This document shows positions 5,696 to 6,195 of a stretch of 6,195 nt of DNA, piece by piece. The DNA comes from an uncultured Ruminococcus sp. (GTDB lineage Bacteria; Bacillota; Clostridia; Oscillospirales; Acutalibacteraceae). Position 1 is the first letter of the stretch, and each line of letters opens with the position of its first letter. The notes under the pieces were generated by a model. It saw only the letters and a program-made list of their open reading frames with translations, had not been told where the DNA came from and made no database searches. Position numbers and translations under genes: made by a program. The stretch is from positions 1 to 6,195 of the forward strand of contig CALZCU010000069.1 of NCBI GenBank assembly GCA_945632055.1, in the 5' to 3' direction.

Positions 5696-6195
5696 TTGAC
5701 TTATACATCGCTGAATTTTATTCTGTTCGTTGCCGTAACAGTGCTCGTTTACTTCCTGTTTCCGCTTAAAAAGCAGAAATGGTCGGTACTGCTTGTGGCA
5801 AGCTATGTTTTCTATCTTTTTGCAGGCTACAAATATGCGGCGTTCATTGTTTTTACAACGGTAAGTACATATCTTGTGGCACTGTGGATAGACAGGATTG
5901 CACAAAAATCAAAGGCAACGCTCAAGCTGAACAAGCAGGAGTGGGACAGAGATAAGAAAAAGAAGTTCAAAAACTCAATAAAGCATAAAAAGCGCCTTGT
6001 TATGGCGCTTGCACTCGTTGTCAACTTCGGCATACTTGCGTTTCTGAAGTATTACAACTTCTTTGCCGGAAGCCTTAATGACATTATGGGAATGTTCGGA
6101 ATCGGATTTTCGGCTCCCACACTCAAGCTCTTTTTACCGCTCGGTATTTCGTTCTACACCTTCCAGTCAATGGGATATATTGTAGATGTTTATCG
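5696..6195 (+). CDS. MBOAT-family membrane O-acyltransferase, DltB/AlgI-like, N-terminal part (3' truncated)
   Basis: The frame is open from TTG 5696 to the end of the window: 166 codons of a protein that is usually about 400-500 residues. It begins (M)TYTSLNFILF, like the MxFSSLxFLxxF start of AlgI/DltB/PatA-type proteins. Hydrophobic segments lie at about residues 7-23, 30-44, 48-65 and 101-117, with a very basic loop (about 66-100, including DRDKKKKFK) between the third and fourth. LPLGISFYTFQSMGYIVDVY (147-166) is the signature block of this family. The conserved His pair of the active site would lie beyond the window. Such enzymes move an acyl group across the membrane to a glycan or teichoic acid: DltB takes D-alanine from DltC, AlgI takes acetyl groups. 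Here the adjacent ligase and DltC-like carrier argue for an aminoacyl donor; the acceptor is unknown. It starts 25 nt after the decarboxylase stop. A DltD/SGNH-like or AlgJ-like partner may follow, but this is not visible. Confidence 0.9.
   Translation, partial: MTYTSLNFILFVAVTVLVYFLFPLKKQKWSVLLVASYVFYLFAGYKYAAFIVFTTVSTYLVALWIDRIAQKSKATLKLNKQEWDRDKKKKFKNSIKHKKRLVMALALVVNFGILAFLKYYNFFAGSLNDIMGMFGIGFSAPTLKLFLPLGISFYTFQSMGYIVDVY

Noticed and set aside
5675..6033. Two minus-strand open frames (5675-5905, 5827-6033)
   Set aside because: They overlap the MBOAT gene on the opposite strand; the + strand frame has a clear family signature, while these do not.
2552..6195. Calling this the standard dltABCD operon
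   Set aside because: Order is ligase-carrier-decarboxylase-MBOAT rather than dltA-B-C-D, a PLP decarboxylase is inserted, and the ligase pocket lacks the DltA D-alanine residues. Dlt gene symbols were therefore not assigned.

Overview
This window looks like part of a cell-envelope (surface glycan) locus from a low-to-mid GC Gram-positive anaerobe. Protein sequence style, strong AAGGAG ribosome-binding sites and codon use suggest Clostridia, probably a Ruminococcus/Oscillospiraceae-like gut bacterium; this placement is inference, as no rRNA or marker phylogeny is available. All six recognised genes lie on the + strand, closely spaced and plausibly co-transcribed. No tRNA, rRNA, CRISPR array, IS element or phage gene is visible, and no gene-free stretch exceeds 300 bases.

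Layout: (1) positions 1-652 hold the C-terminal part of a FlaA1/CapD-type nucleoside-diphosphate-sugar dehydratase/epimerase, cut by the window edge. (2) 707-2536 is a complete, canonical glmS, which makes glucosamine-6-phosphate for UDP-GlcNAc. (3) 2552-4057 is a stand-alone AMP-forming adenylation enzyme resembling DltA and NRPS A-domains. (4) 4058-4247 is a 190-nt gap containing two self-palindromic 25-nt arms in inverted orientation. (5) 4248-4475 is a small DltC-like carrier protein with a Ser phosphopantetheine site. (6) 4486-5670 is a PLP-dependent fold-III decarboxylase related to diaminopimelate/ornithine decarboxylases, with altered active-site motifs. (7) 5696-6195 is the N-terminal 166 codons of a DltB/AlgI-type MBOAT membrane acyltransferase, which starts at TTG and runs off the end.

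The main point of interest is genes 3-6: adenylating ligase, carrier protein, amino-acid decarboxylase and MBOAT. The ligase, carrier and MBOAT reproduce the logic of the dlt operon (activate an amino acid, thioesterify it to a carrier, hand it to a membrane O-acyltransferase). The decarboxylase inserted between carrier and MBOAT is not part of dlt, and recalls BtrK of butirosin biosynthesis, which decarboxylates a glutamyl group while it is bound to a carrier protein. Working hypothesis: the cassette activates an amino acid other than D-alanine, decarboxylates it on (or before) the carrier, and transfers the resulting aminoacyl group to an extracytoplasmic glycan whose UDP-GlcNAc-derived precursors come from the two upstream genes. 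This would add positive charge, as teichoic-acid D-alanylation does, but with a different substituent. The substrate and acceptor cannot be determined from sequence alone.
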